In this document: in pieces, positions 9,504 to 18,384 of the stretch
Position numbering within the stretch: position 1 is the first letter of the stretch
Layout: every line of letters begins with the position of its first letter
From: Gammaproteobacteria bacterium LSUCC0096
GTDB taxonomy: Bacteria; Pseudomonadota; Gammaproteobacteria; Pseudomonadales; Litorivicinaceae
Direction of reading: 5' to 3'
Length of the DNA: 64,000 nt
Assembly (NCBI GenBank): GCA_008087055.1
Contig: VIEA01000001.1
Coordinates: 74,514-138,513 of the forward strand
The notes under the pieces: generated by a model
Seen by the model: only the letters and a program-made list of their open reading frames with translations
What the model was told of the DNA's origin: nothing
The model's database searches: none
Position numbers and translations under genes: made by a program

Positions 9504-9578
9504 CGTGATTTCCAAATGATAGATAAAGACCGCAGTGTGCTGAAATGCTTAGAAGGTGACAACAGTTCATTAGTTCAT

Positions 9579-9665
9579 TGGTGCCCAGGAGAGGACTTGA
9601 ACCTCCACGGGGTTTCCCCCACTAGCACCTGAAGCTAGCGCGTCTACCAATTTCGCCACCTGGGC
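9579..9665 (-). tRNA. tRNA-Leu (CAG)
   Basis: On the minus strand the sequence folds as a class II tRNA of 87 bases with encoded CCA. The acceptor arms GCCCAGG and CCTGGGC pair perfectly, the anticodon loop TTCAGGT is closed by CTAGC/GCTAG and gives anticodon CAG, there is a long variable arm (GTGGGGGAAACCCC), and the T arm contains GGTTCAAGTCC. It reads CUG leucine codons. It is divergent from miaA. Confidence 0.96.
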
Positions 9666-9685
9666 CGAGGTTTGCGAGGGTGCGG

Positions 9686-9714
9686 ATCATAGTGAGGACT
9701 CTACCGCAAGTCAA
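9686..9714 (-). promoter_or_regulatory. Sigma-70 promoter of tRNA-Leu
   Basis: On the minus strand TTGACT (-35, at 9709-9714) and TATGAT (-10, at 9686-9691) are separated by exactly 17 bases, each one mismatch from consensus. A GC-rich discriminator follows and the mature tRNA 5' end is about 20 bases downstream. A GC-rich discriminator is typical of stringently controlled stable-RNA promoters. Confidence 0.8.
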
Positions 9715-9728
9715 GGATCGGCTAGACT

Positions 9729-10700
9729 ATGCCAATGTCAGCGAATCCTAGACCACTCCTCGTTATTACAGGCCCAACAGGGATCGGAAAAACCGATCTC
9801 GCGATGGCGCTTGAAACTGAGTTACCTTTGCGGGTGATCAGTGCTGATTCAGTAATGGTCTACCAGCACTTGGACATAGGTTCTGCGAAACCAACGGCTG
9901 AGGAACTCGCCGAATGTCCGCATGATTTGATTGACCTCGTCCCACCCGAGCATCATTTTGATGCGGGTCAGTTTGTGGCACATGCCGAGAGTTCTATACA
10001 GAGCGCATGGGATCATGGCCAAGTGCCCTGTCTTGTTGGCGGGACGATTATGTATTTAAAGTCGTTACTAGACGGTCTAGATGCGTTACCGGCGGCAGAC
10101 ACAGTTATTCGAGAGCAAATTCGATCAAAAGCTGGTTCAGAAGGTTGGCCCGCGATGCACGCATGGCTTAAGGATCTTGATCCCGAGGCCGCCGCTCTGA
10201 TTCACCCCAATCATTCATCGCGTATTGAACGCGCGCTTGAGGTACGACTGATTACCGGGGAATCCATTTGTTCTTTTTGGTCAGGTGATCAGGCAGACAC
10301 CTCAATTGGCGGTCACGCGGTTGATTTATCCGTTCTAGCATTGGTGCCTTCTGATAGAGACCAATTGAAAGATCGCCTAAACCAGCGCTTTGACTCGATG
10401 CTAGCTCGTGGTTTTGAAGCAGAAGTATCGGCTTTGCGCCAAAGGCCCGAATTAACCCTGGAATGCCCATCGATGCGCAGCGTTGGATACCGCCAGATGT
10501 GGCACTACCTCGATGGCGATCTTTCAGAACTTGAAATGAAAGAACAGGCGAAAGCAGCGACCCGGCAGTTGGCAAAGCGACAACTTACATGGCTTCGGTC
10601 ATGGCGTACTGATACAAATACATTTATTGAGGTATCCAATTCGATACCCGTTGAAAAAGGAAAGACTTGGTTGTCTGGAGTACTTGATCGTGTTCTTTGA
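9729..10700 (+). CDS. miaA: tRNA dimethylallyltransferase MiaA
   Basis: Transfers the dimethylallyl group of DMAPP to A37 of tRNAs that read UNN codons, the first step to ms2i6A. The 323-residue product has the P-loop GPTGIGKT, the ISADSVMVYQHLDIGSAKPT segment, DLIDL, GGTIMYLKSLLDGL, and the C-terminal RQLAKRQLTWLRSW. ATG 9729 or 9735 could start it. In most gammaproteobacteria miaA follows mutL directly and is followed by hfq; here three genes and a tRNA separate it from mutL, and hflX follows with an 11-base overlap. Confidence 0.95.
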   Translation: MPMSANPRPLLVITGPTGIGKTDLAMALETELPLRVISADSVMVYQHLDIGSAKPTAEELAECPHDLIDLVPPEHHFDAGQFVAHAESSIQSAWDHGQVPCLVGGTIMYLKSLLDGLDALPAADTVIREQIRSKAGSEGWPAMHAWLKDLDPEAAALIHPNHSSRIERALEVRLITGESICSFWSGDQADTSIGGHAVDLSVLALVPSDRDQLKDRLNQRFDSMLARGFEAEVSALRQRPELTLECPSMRSVGYRQMWHYLDGDLSELEMKEQAKAATRQLAKRQLTWLRSWRTDTNTFIEVSNSIPVEKGKTWLSGVLDRVL

Positions 10701-11952
10701 GCGCGAAACTGGCGGTGAGCGAGCCATTATTTGCTCAGTGACTATCCGAGAGCCTTATTACATTCCCGATGTGGAGGAGTTTTTTTCGCTAGTGACTTCG
10801 GCTGGCGCTGAGGTGGTCGGCGAGCTTAATGCGCAGCGTCAAAGGCCGAGCCCAGCGAATTACATCGGCGTCGGCAAAGTTGAAGAATTGGCAGCACTTG
10901 TTGAGGCGACCGAAGCAGATTTGGTGATCTTCGATGGCCATCTGTCGCCGAGCCAGGAGCGAAACCTTGAGAAGCAACTTAAAGCCCGCGTTATCGATCG
11001 ATCGGGACTGATTCTCGATATCTTTGCGAGTCGTGCGAAAACCTTCGAGGGCAAGTTGCAGGTTGAGCTCGCCCAACTCGATCACATCAGAACCCGATTA
11101 ATCCGTGGCTGGACTCACCTCGAGCGGCAGAAAGGGGGTATTGGTCTACGAGGCCCCGGTGAAACGCAGCTTGAAACTGACCGACGTCTGATTGCGGTTC
11201 GCATGAATTCGCTTAAGGGTCGATTGGAAAAGGTTCGCAAAACACGAGATCAGGGCCGTCGAGCTCGGCGGAAAAATGCGATTCCAACTGTCGCCCTTGT
11301 TGGCTACACAAATGCCGGCAAGTCGACATTGTTCAATCGATTGACAGAGGCGCATATCTACGCGGCAGACCAGTTATTTGCGACACTTGATCCGACGCTT
11401 CGTAAGATTACCTTACCGGGTGGTGCGGTTACGATTTTGGCTGATACGGTCGGGTTCGTTCAGAATCTCCCCCACGCATTGGTCGATGCGTTTAGGGCGA
11501 CACTCGAAGAAGCAGCCGAAGCGGATGTTTTGATGTTCGTTCAGGATGGTGCGCATCCTGATCGATTGATGCAAGAACAGGCTGTTCTTGAAGTCTTGCA
11601 CGAAATCGGTGCGCATGAGGTTCCTCGAGTCGTCGTAATGAATAAAGTGGATATGCGTCCTGAGGTAACACCTGGTCGTGACGAAGCGGGTCGCGTTTGG
11701 ATTTCGGCAAATAGTGGTGTAGGTCTTGAAGACTTGGGTCTCGCACTTGCCGAGGCAATCGGTCAAACACCGGAAGAGCACGACTTAATTCTGCACCCCT
11801 CTGAAGGGAGGCTTCGCGCGAAGTTGTATCAAGAGGCCGATGTACTATCGGAATCAACAACTGAACTCGGTGAAACTCAACTCAAAGTCAGAATCTCTGA
11901 GGATCGACTCACAACTTTGATGAGAGAGGTTGGTCGAAGCCCTCTTCACTGA
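10690..11952 (+). CDS. hflX: Ribosome-associated GTPase HflX
   Basis: GTPase that binds the 50S subunit and splits stalled ribosomes, notably after heat stress. The 420-residue product has the N-terminal HflX domain, the middle GWTHLERQKGGIGLRGPGETQLETDRR signature region, and the G domain with GYTNAGKST (G1), DTVGF (G3) and NKVD (G4). GTG 10690 is chosen because GGAG at 10677-10680 is correctly spaced and longer forms would run further into miaA. Its start overlaps the miaA stop, leaving no room for hfq. Confidence 0.93.
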   Translation: MFFERETGGERAIICSVTIREPYYIPDVEEFFSLVTSAGAEVVGELNAQRQRPSPANYIGVGKVEELAALVEATEADLVIFDGHLSPSQERNLEKQLKARVIDRSGLILDIFASRAKTFEGKLQVELAQLDHIRTRLIRGWTHLERQKGGIGLRGPGETQLETDRRLIAVRMNSLKGRLEKVRKTRDQGRRARRKNAIPTVALVGYTNAGKSTLFNRLTEAHIYAADQLFATLDPTLRKITLPGGAVTILADTVGFVQNLPHALVDAFRATLEEAAEADVLMFVQDGAHPDRLMQEQAVLEVLHEIGAHEVPRVVVMNKVDMRPEVTPGRDEAGRVWISANSGVGLEDLGLALAEAIGQTPEEHDLILHPSEGRLRAKLYQEADVLSESTTELGETQLKVRISEDRLTTLMREVGRSPLH

Positions 11953-11981
11953 GTATGATGCAGGGCCTTCATGGAGAAAGT

Positions 11982-13361
11982 ATGGCAGCCGACGATACAG
12001 CACTAGAACAGTTAAAAACCCCGCCGCATTCGAGAGAGGCTGAGCAGTCTCTGCTTGGTGGTTTGTTGCTTGATGCGCAGACATGGGATCAAGTTGCTGG
12101 AATGGTAACCAAAGAAGATTTCTATCTCCCAGAACATCGGCTCATTTTTGAGGCAATGTTTAAAGTTGCCGAGCGAAATCGTCCATTGGATGTTCTCACG
12201 ATTTCAGAACAACTTGATGTGATGGATGAAGCGGACAATGCCGGAGGCATTGCCTATATATCAGAATTAGCAGCAAGCGCTTCAAGCGCAAGTAATGTCA
12301 CCGCCTACGCGGAAATTATTCGTGATCGCGCAGTCCTTCGGCAGTTGATCCGTGTCGCTGGTGAGATGTCTGAGAACGCAAGAAAGCCGGCGGGCCGGAG
12401 TGTTAGCGAAATTCTCGATGAAGCAGAATCGAAAGTTTTCAAAATCAGCGAAGAGCGCCCGTCTCGAGGCGGTCCTGAGGCGGTCAATCACTATTTGAAA
12501 GTTGCGCTGAAGAAGATAGATGAGCTCTATGCGTCAGACTCTGAGATTACAGGTGTTTCAACAGGATTCAAAAAACTTGATCAAATGACAGCAGGCTTGC
12601 AACAGTCTGACCTGGTCATCATCGCTGGCCGTCCTTCGATGGGTAAAACCACTTTTGCAATGTGCTTGGTTGAAGCCTGTGTAATTAAGTCAGAAAAACC
12701 AACATTGGTGTTTTCGATGGAAATGCCAGGCGAGTCGATCGTCATGCGAATGCTGTCATCACTCGGTCGGATTGATCAGACAAAGGTTCGTACGGGTAAG
12801 TTAAGTGATGAAGATTGGCCGCGGCTGACTTCAGCGTTTAGCCTGCTTAACGAGAAGCCATTGTATATCGATGACACGCCTGCACTTACGCCAACGGAGC
12901 TGAGATCTCGGGCTCGGCGTATCGCACGACAGCACCCTGAAGGTCTTGGCATGATCATGATCGATTATCTTCAGTTGATGCAGGTTGCAGGCAGCGGTGA
13001 AAACCGAGCGGGTGAAATTTCTGAAATCTCACGTTCCTTGAAAGCGCTTGCGAAAGAATTGAACTGTCCGGTGGTCGCACTGTCTCAGTTGAACCGCTCA
13101 TTAGAACAACGGCCAAATAAGCGCCCGGTGATGTCTGATCTTCGTGAATCAGGCGCGATCGAACAGGATGCAGACGTGATCTGCTTTATTTACCGAGACG
13201 AGGTGTATAACGAAAATACCGAAGAAAAAGGTATTGCTGAGATCATTATCGGTAAGCAGCGTAATGGTCCTATCGGCACAGCACGCCTTGCGTTCTTGGG
13301 TCAGTACACTCGGTTTGAGGATTTAGCTGAATCCTATTACGAGGATTATCCGCATGAGTAA
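11982..13361 (+). CDS. dnaB: Replicative DNA helicase DnaB
   Basis: Hexameric 5'-3' helicase of the replication fork. The 459-residue product has the N-terminal DnaB_N domain (HSREAEQSLLGGLLLD), a linker, and the RecA-like domain with Walker A GRPSMGKTT, Walker B IMIDYLQLM, and SDLRESGAIEQDADV. ATG 11982 is preferred over 11955 because GGAGAAAG (11973-11980) precedes it. No intein or insertion is present. dnaB usually follows rplI; here it follows hflX by a few bases, an unusual location. Confidence 0.96.
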   Translation: MAADDTALEQLKTPPHSREAEQSLLGGLLLDAQTWDQVAGMVTKEDFYLPEHRLIFEAMFKVAERNRPLDVLTISEQLDVMDEADNAGGIAYISELAASASSASNVTAYAEIIRDRAVLRQLIRVAGEMSENARKPAGRSVSEILDEAESKVFKISEERPSRGGPEAVNHYLKVALKKIDELYASDSEITGVSTGFKKLDQMTAGLQQSDLVIIAGRPSMGKTTFAMCLVEACVIKSEKPTLVFSMEMPGESIVMRMLSSLGRIDQTKVRTGKLSDEDWPRLTSAFSLLNEKPLYIDDTPALTPTELRSRARRIARQHPEGLGMIMIDYLQLMQVAGSGENRAGEISEISRSLKALAKELNCPVVALSQLNRSLEQRPNKRPVMSDLRESGAIEQDADVICFIYRDEVYNENTEEKGIAEIIIGKQRNGPIGTARLAFLGQYTRFEDLAESYYEDYPHE

Positions 13362-13884
13362 GTCATTGCAAGATCAGTTACTTGCTCTTGGCGTCGCTAA
13401 TAAAAAGAAGGCAAAGCAAGCCAAGCATCAGCAGCGCGTGGAGTCAAAAGAGCCTAAAGGACCGGGAATTCAGGAAAGTCTCCAGGAAGCTCAACAAAAA
13501 GCACGAGACGAGAAAAAAGCGCGTGATCAGGCGTTAGCTGTTGATCGTGAAGCGAAGCGTTTAAAGGCTGAAAAGCTTGCTCAAGTGCGTGACATGGTGA
13601 AATCGAATGTCATTGATCGTGGTGCTGAGGCAGAGCGCGTTGATTTTCGCTTTCCTTACGGGAAAAAGATTAGACCGTTTCCGGTCAGCACGGATGTGAG
13701 AGATCGATTGGCGCGCGGAATGATTGGTCTGATTGAATTGGATGGCGCAATTTGCATTGTCCCGAGAGATATCTTGGAGAAATGTATTGAGCGGCTCGAA
13801 GGCCAAGAAATTTTTTCTCATCTTGCCAAGCTTGAAGAGCAAGATGATGACTATCCCCCGATTCCTGACGATCTCGATTGGTAA
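13354..13884 (+). CDS. DUF2058 family protein, YaiL-like
   Basis: Cytoplasmic protein of unknown function, 176 residues. The N-terminal half is rich in Lys, Gln and Glu and probably coiled coil (MSKSLQDQLLALGVANKKKAK onwards), and the C-terminal half has the conserved segment DFRFPYGKKIRPFPV with ending KLEEQDDDYPPIPDDLDW. Both parts match the DUF2058/YaiL layout. The start overlaps the end of dnaB by eight bases, so translation is likely coupled. Confidence 0.85.
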   Translation: MSKSLQDQLLALGVANKKKAKQAKHQQRVESKEPKGPGIQESLQEAQQKARDEKKARDQALAVDREAKRLKAEKLAQVRDMVKSNVIDRGAEAERVDFRFPYGKKIRPFPVSTDVRDRLARGMIGLIELDGAICIVPRDILEKCIERLEGQEIFSHLAKLEEQDDDYPPIPDDLDW

Positions 13885-14784
13885 ATGCCAATTTATGAGC
13901 TAGCGGCGCTTGGCGCGTCGCTATGTTTTGCCATCGGCGGCATGCTTGCTGTCGAACCCTCTCGAGCACTTGGCGCGATCCGCTTTAATCGAATCCGTAT
14001 GTTGATCATGGCCGCCATTCTGTTTGCGGTCTCTTTAGTCACTGGCGGCATTAATAGTCTCTCGATTGAGGCTTTGCCAATTTTGCTGGTTTCAGGAATT
14101 GTTGGCATTTTCTTGGGTGATACTTTTTTATTTGCCGGGCTCCGCCGAGTGGGTCCGCGTCGCAATGCAGTGATGTTTGCGTTTAATGCACCGCTGACAG
14201 CAATTGCAGGCATTTTTTATCTTGATGAAGTTCTCTCTCTGCCGGTGTTTTTGGGATGCGTGCTTGTGACAACGGGAGTTGTGGTGGCGATTGTGTATGG
14301 GAAAACACAGTCGTCTTCGAACCACTGGGATGAGGTGCATGGATCGTTGCCGCTCGGTCTCTTTTTTGGCTTTTTGGCCGCAGTTGGTCAGGCCGGAGGC
14401 ATTCTACTGTCTCGGCCTCTCATGGAGCAGGGTGTCGACCCAATTGCGGGTTCGGCTGTTCGTGTCGCAATTGCGGCTATCGCCTTGGTTGTTGTGTATG
14501 AAGTATCCAATAGACAAATGACGAGAGATCATTCGGCATGGACATCTAAGGTAATCGCGCAGACTTTAGGTAGCGGCTTGATCGGGATGGGTGTTGGAAT
14601 GACGCTTGTGATGTTTGCTTTAAAAGGCGGCGAAGCAGGAATTGTTTCTACTCTTAGTTCAGCCGCGCCGGTTCTCATATTGCCGATTCTTTGGGTCACC
14701 TCGCATCATCGGCCAGCCTTGGGAGCATGGGTTGGTGCCAGCATTGTATTTTTTGGGACAGCGCTCATATTACTTAGAGGCTAA
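13885..14784 (+). CDS. EamA/DMT-family transporter
   Basis: Inner-membrane protein of 299 residues with about ten hydrophobic segments arranged as two EamA repeats, the drug/metabolite transporter fold. Marks include FLGDTFLFAGLRRVGPRRNAVMFAFNAPLTAI in the first repeat and GGEAGIVSTLSSAAPVLILPI in the second. Its ATG directly follows the previous stop. The substrate cannot be told. Its position just upstream of aapJ could suggest amino acid export, but that is speculation. The NtrC-like sites of the aap operon begin immediately after its stop codon. Confidence 0.85.
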   Translation: MPIYELAALGASLCFAIGGMLAVEPSRALGAIRFNRIRMLIMAAILFAVSLVTGGINSLSIEALPILLVSGIVGIFLGDTFLFAGLRRVGPRRNAVMFAFNAPLTAIAGIFYLDEVLSLPVFLGCVLVTTGVVVAIVYGKTQSSSNHWDEVHGSLPLGLFFGFLAAVGQAGGILLSRPLMEQGVDPIAGSAVRVAIAAIALVVVYEVSNRQMTRDHSAWTSKVIAQTLGSGLIGMGVGMTLVMFALKGGEAGIVSTLSSAAPVLILPILWVTSHHRPALGAWVGASIVFFGTALILLRG

Positions 14785-14823
14785 TGCACTACATTTGTGC
14801 AAATTATGCACAAAACTGGCGCA
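14785..14823 (+). promoter_or_regulatory. Two tandem NtrC-binding sites
   Basis: TGCACTACATTTGTGCA (14785-14801) and TGCACAAAACTGGCGCA (14807-14823) both fit the 17-base NtrC pattern TGCAC-N7-GTGCA, with one mismatch in the second. Their centres are 22 bases apart, two helical turns. They lie roughly 100-140 bases upstream of the start site predicted by the sigma-54 promoter at 14897, the arrangement known from glnA enhancers. Confidence 0.8.
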
Positions 14824-14896
14824 TTTGCGCTTGTTAATGCAATAGCCTAGTGCTAGTTTTTCTATGCATGGCGGCGGGCACACCGGATTTTCGTCA

Positions 14897-14912
14897 TGGC
14901 ACAACAGTTGCT
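14897..14912 (+). promoter_or_regulatory. Sigma-54 promoter of the aap operon
   Basis: TGGCAC-N5-TTGCT is a full match to the -24/-12 consensus. It is 82 bases upstream of the aapJ start and downstream of two NtrC-like sites, so the importer is predicted to be nitrogen-regulated through NtrC and RpoN. Confidence 0.85.
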
Positions 14913-14993
14913 GTGATTGATGAAGGTGCCTACAAAAATTTGATAAGGCCCGTATGAAGATTAAAACAAACCGCTTTATTCAGGAGTTATTCC

Positions 14994-16013
14994 ATGAAAT
15001 TGTCTGCAAAGATTGCAACTACTTTCGCAGCATCTGCTGTAGCAGTTGCTCAAGTCGCATCAGCCGGTACGCTGGATGATGTAAAAGCTCGCGGTGAGCT
15101 CAAGTGTGGCGTCAGTGGTGGCGTACCAGGATTCTCGGCACCAGATGATGCTGGTCGTATGCAAGGTATTGACGCCGCTGTCTGTGATGCGATTGCAGCA
15201 GCCGTCCTTGGCGATGCAAGCAAAGTGACGTTCATCCCGTTGACCGCAAAAGAGCGTTTTACGGCGCTTGCTTCAGGCGAAGTTGACGTGTTGTCACGTA
15301 ATACAACGCACACGTTGACTCGTGAAGCTTCATTGGGTCTGAATTTCACTTATTACAACTACATCGACGGTCAGGGCTTCATGGTCATGAAAGACTCTGG
15401 CATCAAGTCAGCTCTTGAACTGGATGGCGCAAGCATTTGTGTTCAGGCAGGCACAACAACTGAGCTGAACATGGCTGACTACTTCCGTAACAACAACATG
15501 TCATTTACACCTGTAGGTTATGAAACTTCAACGCAAACGCGTGAAGGTTTCGAAGGTGGTGCATGTGACGTTCTAACTTCAGATAAGTCTCAGTTGGCTG
15601 CACTTCGTACTGAAATGAAGGATCCATCGGCAGCGATGCTTCTTCCAGAAACAATTTCGAAGGAGCCTCTAGGTCCTGTTGTTCGCCAAGGCGATGATCA
15701 ATGGATGGACATTGTCGCGTTCACACTTTATGCGCTAATTAATGCTGAAGAAGCGGGTGTTACTTCAAAGAACATCGATGAACTCAAAGCAAATCCAGGT
15801 AATCCAGATATTGCTCGTATCGTTGGTACTGAAGGCAACATGGGTGAGCTTCTTGGTTTGAGCGCAGACTGGTCGTACAACGCGATCAAACAAGTTGGTA
15901 ACTATGGCGAGATTTATGCTCGTACAGTAGAGCCAATTGGTATCCCACGCGCTGGTTCAGTCAACGATTTGTGGACTCGCGGCGGTATTTTGTACGCACC
16001 ACCAATTCGTTAA
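14994..16013 (+). CDS. aapJ: L-amino acid ABC transporter, substrate-binding protein AapJ/BztA
   Basis: Periplasmic binding protein of a polar/general L-amino acid importer (Aap/Bzt type). The 339-residue product has a signal peptide (1-24, ending AQVASA) and an SBP_bac_3 fold with GVPGFSAPDDAGRMQGIDAAVC, ERFTALASGEVDVLSRNTT and GFMVMKDSG. CAGGAG precedes the ATG. It is the first gene of aapJQMP, and a strong hairpin follows it, which fits higher expression of the binding protein than of the membrane parts. Confidence 0.93.
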   Translation: MKLSAKIATTFAASAVAVAQVASAGTLDDVKARGELKCGVSGGVPGFSAPDDAGRMQGIDAAVCDAIAAAVLGDASKVTFIPLTAKERFTALASGEVDVLSRNTTHTLTREASLGLNFTYYNYIDGQGFMVMKDSGIKSALELDGASICVQAGTTTELNMADYFRNNNMSFTPVGYETSTQTREGFEGGACDVLTSDKSQLAALRTEMKDPSAAMLLPETISKEPLGPVVRQGDDQWMDIVAFTLYALINAEEAGVTSKNIDELKANPGNPDIARIVGTEGNMGELLGLSADWSYNAIKQVGNYGEIYARTVEPIGIPRAGSVNDLWTRGGILYAPPIR

Positions 16014-16025
16014 TTGAAGTGCTTA

Positions 16026-16050
16026 AAAGACCGGGCTTTGCCCGGTCTTT
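16026..16050 (+). terminator. Intercistronic hairpin after aapJ
   Basis: AAAGACCGGG and CCCGGTCTTT form a perfect ten-base stem with a five-base loop (CTTTG) between aapJ and aapQ. The U tract is short, so it probably terminates only part of the transcripts and protects the aapJ mRNA 3' end. Confidence 0.8.
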
Positions 16051-16075
16051 CTCTAACTAGAAGTCGGATAATCTC

Positions 16076-17257
16076 GTGACAGAACGTACACGTATTCCTT
16101 TGCATCGTGACCCGAAGGTACGCGCCATTGTTTTTCAGTTGGCGGCATTATTTTTCGTGGTTTACGGCATTTATTCTCTATTTGAAACGACAGTTGAAAA
16201 CTTGGTGTCTCGCGGTATACAGACTGGCACCGGCTTTTTTGATGAGGTTGCTCCATTTCAGATTGGATTCAGTCCATTTCTTGATTTTAATTTAGGGCAA
16301 TCAACGTACCTTGATGTGTTCTTTGTCGGTATTCAAAACACGATTTTAGTCGCCGTTCTTGGGATCGTTGCGGCAACAATTTTGGGTTTTATTGTCGGTG
16401 TGATTCGTTTGTCGCCTAACTGGTTGGCGTCGAAGGTCGCACTAGCTTATATCGAAATTTTCCGAAACGTTCCGCTGCTGCTGCAGATTATGTTTTGGAA
16501 TTTTGCGATTTTCTTACCGAGCCTTCCTGCCCCGAAAAACTCGATTGAGCTAGGCGTGTTTTATCTCAATGCTCGCGGGTTTCACACTCCGACACCGATC
16601 ATCGAAGACAGTACTGGTTTTACTATTTGGATGGCCCTCCTTGCAGTATTGGTTGCGGGGCTTGTGGTATTTGCACGCAGAGCAAAAACGCGATTTGAGG
16701 AAACTGGCCAGAGGCTTCCTGTCTTTTGGATTTCCGTCGGCGTTTTAGCGGCCGGTGGATATGTTCTGTATTTGATTGCTGGCTCTCCACTTGGTTTTGA
16801 TGTTCCTGTCCTTGGTCGATTTAACTTCAAAGGTGGTGGTCAACTCCCACTTCCTCTCTTTTCACTCTGGTTTGCGCTGACGATTTACACGGCCGCGTTT
16901 ATTGCCGAAAACGTGCGTGCGGGCATTCAATCAGTATCGCATGGGCAAACTGAGGCTTCACACGCACTTGGGCTGTCTCGTAAAGACACAGTTCGATTGG
17001 TTACGATTCCTCAGGCGCTTCGCGTGATCATCCCGCCGACGATTAGCCAGTATTTAAACCTAACTAAAAACTCATCACTCGCGGTTGCCGTGGGTTTCGA
17101 GGAGTTGGTTGCCGTTTGGGCGGGTATTACCCTCAATCAGACAGGTCAGGCGCTCGTCATCATTGGCATGACAGTGGCTGTCTATGAGTGTTTGAGCTTG
17201 CTCACATCGATGATTTTGAATTGGTATAACAAACGCATTCAGTTGACGGAGCGATAA
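16076..17257 (+). CDS. aapQ: L-amino acid ABC transporter, permease AapQ/BztB
   Basis: Inner-membrane permease of 393 residues, starting at GTG 16076. The long N-terminal extension and the large insert between transmembrane segments (GVFYLNARGFHTPTP and onwards) are typical of AapQ/BztB. The coupling loop that contacts the ATPase is visible as EASHALGLSRKDTVRLVTIPQALRVIIPPT. It forms a heterodimer with AapM. Confidence 0.92.
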   Translation: MTERTRIPLHRDPKVRAIVFQLAALFFVVYGIYSLFETTVENLVSRGIQTGTGFFDEVAPFQIGFSPFLDFNLGQSTYLDVFFVGIQNTILVAVLGIVAATILGFIVGVIRLSPNWLASKVALAYIEIFRNVPLLLQIMFWNFAIFLPSLPAPKNSIELGVFYLNARGFHTPTPIIEDSTGFTIWMALLAVLVAGLVVFARRAKTRFEETGQRLPVFWISVGVLAAGGYVLYLIAGSPLGFDVPVLGRFNFKGGGQLPLPLFSLWFALTIYTAAFIAENVRAGIQSVSHGQTEASHALGLSRKDTVRLVTIPQALRVIIPPTISQYLNLTKNSSLAVAVGFEELVAVWAGITLNQTGQALVIIGMTVAVYECLSLLTSMILNWYNKRIQLTER

Positions 17258-17258
17258 C

Positions 17259-18383
17259 ATGGCCGGTGAATTAAAAACATTCGTTCCTGCTCCAGACAGA
17301 GCTCCGCCGAATAATGCGCTAGGTCCTATTGTGTGGATTCGTCAGAATCTGTTCGGATCACTGAGTAGTTCGGCTGCGACGTTAATCTTTCTTTATCTAT
17401 TTGTAAGTTATGTTCCTCCATTTATCGAGTGGGCATTAATTAATGCAAATTGGACAGGGCTCGATCGATCGGTATGCGAAGCCAATAAGGCTGGTGCCTG
17501 CTGGACTTTTATCAATGTGCGGATGGAGCAGATCCTATTTGGTCTGTATTTCGCGTCCAATCCTGATGAGATCTGGCGTCCAACACTGATTTTCGTGTTG
17601 TTTTTCGCACTGCTATTGCCGCTCTTGTTCGAGAAGACGCCGGGCAAAAAATGGCTGACGATTGCACTCCTGGGAGTGTTCCCATTGGTGTTCTACTTCG
17701 TTGTGTATGGCGGCTATTTTGGAATTCCGCAGTCGAACACGACCCAGTGGGGCGGTTTCTTGCTCACATTTGCGCTGGCATTTGTCGGAATTTTGTTAGC
17801 TCTTCCAATTGGAATTTTGCTCGCATTAGGGCGTCGCTCTGAAATGCCAGTGATTCGCTCAATCTGTGTCGTGTACATTGAATTTTGGCGTGGCACTCCA
17901 TTGATTACGATTCTCTTCATGGCGTCGGTAATGCTTCCGCTGTTCTTCCCAGCAGGTGTTGAGTTCGACAAAGTCGTGCGAGCGATGATTGGTATTACGA
18001 TGTTCCAGTCAGCCTATACAGCAGAAGCTGTGCGCGGCGGTTTGTCAGCGATCCCTAAAGGCCAATATGAGGCTGCGATGGCTCTAGGTCTCGGCTATTG
18101 GAAGCGCACCATTTTCATCATTCTTCCGCAAGCATTGAAGATTTCGATCCCATCGATTGTGAATACCTTCATTGCCTTGTTCAAAGACACCTCACTGGTA
18201 TCCATCATCGGATTACTTGATCTCCTCAACATGGCTCAGACGGCCGCGCGGTCTGTGGAGTGGAAAGGCTACGATATTGAAGGGTACCTGTTTGCTGGAT
18301 TCATTTACTGGGCGTTCTGTTATGGCATGTCTCGATACAGTCAGAACCTAGAACGCAAACTCGATACGAATCGGAGAAATTAA
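17259..18383 (+). CDS. aapM: L-amino acid ABC transporter, permease AapM/BztC
   Basis: Second permease of the Aap system, 374 residues, starting one base after the aapQ stop. It has several transmembrane segments, a family-typical N-terminal region with an extracytoplasmic loop containing two Cys ([14 protein letters not shown]), the segment [15 protein letters not shown], and the EAA loop [28 protein letters not shown]. Confidence 0.92.
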   Translation: MAGELKTFVPAPDRAPPNNALGPIVWIRQNLFGSLSSSAATLIFLYLFVSYVPPFIEWALINANWTGLDRSVCEANKAGACWTFINVRMEQILFGLYFASNPDEIWRPTLIFVLFFALLLPLLFEKTPGKKWLTIALLGVFPLVFYFVVYGGYFGIPQSNTTQWGGFLLTFALAFVGILLALPIGILLALGRRSEMPVIRSICVVYIEFWRGTPLITILFMASVMLPLFFPAGVEFDKVVRAMIGITMFQSAYTAEAVRGGLSAIPKGQYEAAMALGLGYWKRTIFIILPQALKISIPSIVNTFIALFKDTSLVSIIGLLDLLNMAQTAARSVEWKGYDIEGYLFAGFIYWAFCYGMSRYSQNLERKLDTNRRN

Positions 18384-18384
18384 T

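Noticed and set aside
10627-10689. Longer N-terminus for hflX
   Set aside because: It would lie inside miaA and is not similar to HflX; the ribosome-binding site supports GTG 10690.
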